Source: a virus. From it: 57,647 bases of DNA. The position numbers and the translations under genes are program-made. Numbering within the stretch: the first letter of the stretch is position 1; every line of letters starts with the position of its first letter. Shown in pieces: positions 54,905-57,647 of the stretch. The notes beneath the pieces are model-generated. The model ran no database searches and was not told the origin of the DNA. It saw only the letters and a list, made by a program, of their open reading frames with translations. The stretch covers positions 1 to 57,647 of IMG/VR virus record IMGVR_UViG_3300042514_000067. The stretch is one strand, 5' to 3'.

Positions 54905-57396
54905 TCTCTCTCCCTCTTAGGTTTTTGGGACGTTCTTTGTGCCATTTGCATGGCCATCTGAGCGCGGTTCTTGGCAATATCAACGCCAATTTTGGTACCC
55001 TCAATAAGCTGTTGCTTCTCGAGTTTGTCTTTTGCAGCAGCTGCGCTTGCACCAACCTGCATAGCCGCGATTTCTTTCTGAGCCGCAATACGTGACTCTT
55101 CAATACGAAGCTGGTCAGCTTTAGCTGCTGCATCGATCTGTTGCTTCTGCGCTTTAAGTTGGAGCTCTTGCATCTTGATTTGCAACTCTTGCTGCTGCAT
55201 CTGAATCAGTGGGTCTTGAGCTTGCTGTTGGGCTTGCTGTTGCGCCGCTGCTGATTGAGCTTGTTGAGTCATGCGCATCGATGCTTGTGCAGAAAGTTGT
55301 GCAACTTGTGCGGCCACTTCGGGGGCCATATTCTTTTCTTGCTCCTCTGTTGGTAACAGGAGGCCCACAGTCTGCTCAATCTCTTTGCGGTATGCGTATG
55401 CCAAGTGCTCGTTGATGTGAGCCTGCATGCCAGCCATGATTGCTTGACCTTGTGGGGTCTGCTGGATCATGCCCATGATCTTAGGGTTCTGAAGCATGCT
55501 TGTGTGCACTGCAATATGAGCTTGATGATCTTGCTCAATAAACGCCTTAACAGGTTTGCCTGTCAACACGTTCTGGTTCTCTTGCACTGGGTCTGTAGCC
55601 GTTGCATCGTCCTCGATAGGAATTAACTTAGCTGCGTTCTTGATGCCCAACACCTCAATCATTTGGCGGTGCAGGAGTGGCAAGTTGTAGAGTTGTGGTG
55701 CTGTCTGTGCGAGTTGAAGTGCGGCTTGGTACTGCACAATTTTCTGCGCCATCGTCGCAGCGTTTGGATCGCTCACAGGAATCACAGCGACCATGTCGTA
55801 GTCAGACTTCTTAGCACGACGTGAACCATCGACTGGCTCGTAGTCATACTCTTCTGGTGTGTAGTCAGCAATGATGGCTTTCAACAGCCGGAACTCTTGA
55901 CGCATCGAATAGTGCATACGCGCTTGCACTGCACCCATCACCTTTAACGTACGCTCAAGAATAGCCAGTGTTGTACCCACGGGTGCTTGCGCACTCATGT
56001 CACTGACGTTCATGTCTCCTGCGGAAGCGAACTGTCTACCCTCTTGCACAATGTTCTGGAACAAGGCAAAGAGAACCTGACTGGGTTCCTTGTAAGGCAA
56101 CGGCAAGATGTTGTCTCTGATGGATCCACTCGGTACATCAACATCACGAAACTCTCCCGGTGCGATAGGGGTGTCGTCACCCTTGACTCTGAGGCCCCGT
56201 GATTTGAGTCCGCCCGGTAAGTTAGATAGCGTACCTGCATCAACGAGCTGCCTGATGAGCATGGTCGCGCTCTTCGCATATCCGCCGATAAGGTGAATGA
56301 GACCATATCCATAAAATCCAAACCCCGGTATATATTGGTAATGTACAAAGTGCTGGCGCTTAATGTGCAGCGTATCATCTTCGTACCAATTGCGGCGAAT
56401 GGCAAGAATCTTAGTTGTCGCTTTCTCAACAGTCACAACATACGGCAGCGCAATACCTGTGGGCTCACCATCTTTATCTTTGTGCTCGTAACCTTTTAAG
56501 TCGAGGTCAACGTGCATCTCAAGTATGCGATACCTATCGTCCTGCACCGCTGACATACCTGTCTCTTCGTTCTTCTGCTTCTCAATATCATCGAGTTCAT
56601 TCGACGGATCACCCAAGTCCACGTCGCTGTAGAACCCAGCTTCTTGCAACTTGATAATCTCATTCTCAGTCTTACGCATCACGTGCGTAACGCGCTCGGC
56701 ACGCTCTAAGTTAGATGCGCCGTATGGCACAACAATGTCTTCTGCTGGGATGAACATTGCAACTTGACGTCCAATGCTTGGGTCGTAGTAGACCTTCTTA
56801 AACGCTGAGCCAGACAACGGCAAATTCCACAGCAGCTTCTCATGCTCTGGGCGATACTCAACCATCACCTCAGTGAGTTGGTAGTTCATGTCTTCTCTTA
56901 CGCGAGCAGATGCTTCTTCTTTTACAGGAGTATCTTTCCCCAAGATTTGCGTCTTCACTGGGCCAGCGGCGGGGAACGTCTCCATAATTCCCTCGGACTG
57001 AAAGCGCACAACAGACTCAGTCAACATAGGGTGGAACACACCACAAGCACCAGCCCATGGCTCTGTTCTTTCCTCATACTTGAGTCCAAGCAATTTCAGA
57101 CCTTCAACGTAGGTTCTGATCCAATCTTTGCGGTCGTTAATGTCTTTATCAAAGTCAGAAACTAATTCACCACCGAGTGCATCAAGTGCACTGTCATCCA
57201 TGAAATCAGCAAGGTTGGCGTCAAACTCTTCATCGCCCTCTTCAGTATCAGGAGAGAGTTCAATCTCAATATCACCCATACCGATGCGCACGCTCTCTGG
57301 GTCTTCAATCTCAATCTCCAATGGAGCCATGCCCATCTCTTCTTCAAGACCGAGAGGGGCTGCGTACAAACCTTTGTCCATAGAACTCGTTGCCAT
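54901..57396 (-). CDS. portal protein (P22-like, 831 aa)
   Basis: An 831-residue protein, the first full late gene after terminase. Portal features: FRLLKAIIADYTPEEYDYEP, a central FGFYGYGLIHLIGGYAKSAT, then PGGLKSRGLRVKGDDTPIAP, with GDMNVSDMSAQAPVGTTLAI later. The N-terminus is acidic (about residues 16-75); the C-terminus (680-831) is a Gln/Ala/Lys-rich long helix, which in P22 forms the barrel. It is the dodecameric gate for DNA packaging and ejection. Confidence 0.85.
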   Translation of the reverse strand: MATSSMDKGLYAAPLGLEEEMGMAPLEIEIEDPESVRIGMGDIEIELSPDTEEGDEEFDANLADFMDDSALDALGGELVSDFDKDINDRKDWIRTYVEGLKLLGLKYEERTEPWAGACGVFHPMLTESVVRFQSEGIMETFPAAGPVKTQILGKDTPVKEEASARVREDMNYQLTEVMVEYRPEHEKLLWNLPLSGSAFKKVYYDPSIGRQVAMFIPAEDIVVPYGASNLERAERVTHVMRKTENEIIKLQEAGFYSDVDLGDPSNELDDIEKQKNEETGMSAVQDDRYRILEMHVDLDLKGYEHKDKDGEPTGIALPYVVTVEKATTKILAIRRNWYEDDTLHIKRQHFVHYQYIPGFGFYGYGLIHLIGGYAKSATMLIRQLVDAGTLSNLPGGLKSRGLRVKGDDTPIAPGEFRDVDVPSGSIRDNILPLPYKEPSQVLFALFQNIVQEGRQFASAGDMNVSDMSAQAPVGTTLAILERTLKVMGAVQARMHYSMRQEFRLLKAIIADYTPEEYDYEPVDGSRRAKKSDYDMVAVIPVSDPNAATMAQKIVQYQAALQLAQTAPQLYNLPLLHRQMIEVLGIKNAAKLIPIEDDATATDPVQENQNVLTGKPVKAFIEQDHQAHIAVHTSMLQNPKIMGMIQQTPQGQAIMAGMQAHINEHLAYAYRKEIEQTVGLLLPTEEQEKNMAPEVAAQVAQLSAQASMRMTQQAQSAAAQQQAQQQAQDPLIQMQQQELQIKMQELQLKAQKQQIDAAAKADQLRIEESRIAAQKEIAAMQVGASAAAAKDKLEKQQLIEGTKIGVDIAKNRAQMAMQMAQRTSQKPKRERD

Positions 57397-57405
57397 AATT
57401 TATCC

Positions 57406-57647
57406 TTAAACTGTATAGAACCGCTCGCGGCGGTGGCTCTTAAACCATTGAATCTCTTCAGGCTCATCGCTTGGTAAACGTAGGAACCCACCCTGACGGA
57501 AACGCATTAACGCTAGTGTCGTCGCGTCAACCAAGTCATCATGCTCCCCAGATGGGAACGCAGCAATCTCGTCAACTAACTCTTCTGCCCAGCGGGTCTG
57601 TGGAATCCATACTTTTCCACTCGCAATTATGTCTGAGACTGAGTTCA
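57406..57647 (-). CDS. terminase large subunit, C-terminal part (cut by window edge)
   Basis: The last 79 residues of a longer gene running off the window. They read IIASGKVWIPQTRWAEELVD, EIAAFPSGEHDDLVDATTLA, then RFRQGG. The HDDLVDA segment, with its catalytic Asp, is the end of the RNase H-like nuclease domain of TerL. Nine bases separate it from the portal start. The ATPase domain and the small terminase lie beyond the right edge. Confidence 0.85.
   Translation of the reverse strand, partial: NSVSDIIASGKVWIPQTRWAEELVDEIAAFPSGEHDDLVDATTLALMRFRQGGFLRLPSDEPEEIQWFKSHRRERFYTV

Noticed and set aside
1-57647. CRISPR arrays, insertion sequences, integrase and attachment sites
   Set aside because: Looked for and not seen; repeats present are the short palindromes and in-gene tandem units listed.

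Overview
The window reads as most of a tailed double-stranded DNA phage genome (order Caudoviricetes, podovirus-like gene order). I see no integrase, excisionase or lysogeny repressor module, no tRNA gene, no CRISPR array and no insertion sequence, so a strictly lytic, probably environmental (aquatic) phage is the simplest reading. Near-consensus sigma-70 promoters (389, 6985, 14834), Shine-Dalgarno sites and many ATGA-type overlaps point to a bacterial host using standard sigma factors. Several small proteins look like families I remember from phages of beta/gamma-proteobacteria and from aquatic metagenomes, but the host cannot be fixed from the sequence.

Layout. The first 19.6 kb is on the + strand, the remaining 38 kb on the - strand; the two arms converge on a terminator at 19632-19660. 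The + arm has three promoter-led blocks. Block 1 (1-6.97 kb) is built around a MoxR-type AAA+ ATPase and a VWA/HExxH partner with co-transcribed unknown proteins; its gene junctions carry a recurring 14-bp palindrome, often overlapping the start codon, and it ends at a terminator (6950-6972). Block 2 (6985-14853) encodes a VRR-NUC nuclease, a small protein whose N-terminus copies that of the major capsid protein, a family A DNA polymerase, a run of small coupled genes, a RecB/Cas4-like nuclease, an HNH-like protein and a SNF2-type helicase. Block 3 (14834-19576) starts with a promoter followed directly by a ~94-nt folded leader, then a Gp157-like protein, a probable ssDNA-binding protein, an HTH protein and a 950-residue primase-helicase.

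The - arm is the late region, read right to left: terminase large subunit (cut by the window edge), portal, GroES-like co-chaperonin, scaffold, accessory head proteins, major capsid protein, head accessory proteins, a set of small basic proteins with a shared C-terminal motif, a class II-like holin, connector/adaptor proteins, tail fibres (one with an S74 chaperone domain), a lysis region with many small membrane proteins, GH108 endolysin and 3-TM holin, a P22 gp10-like stabilisation protein and finally four large proteins, the last being 2053 residues with an HELLH motif, that are probably ejected with the DNA.

The most interesting points are: the 14-bp palindrome family; the early gene at 7670 that carries the capsid N-terminal arm although most of its codons differ; the structured leader RNA at 14869-14962; two unannotated ~35-residue membrane protein paralogues, one early and one next to the endolysin; and the C-terminal RADG...KGKTRGKM tag shared by four neighbouring late genes. 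All family names come from reading motifs by eye, not from a search.
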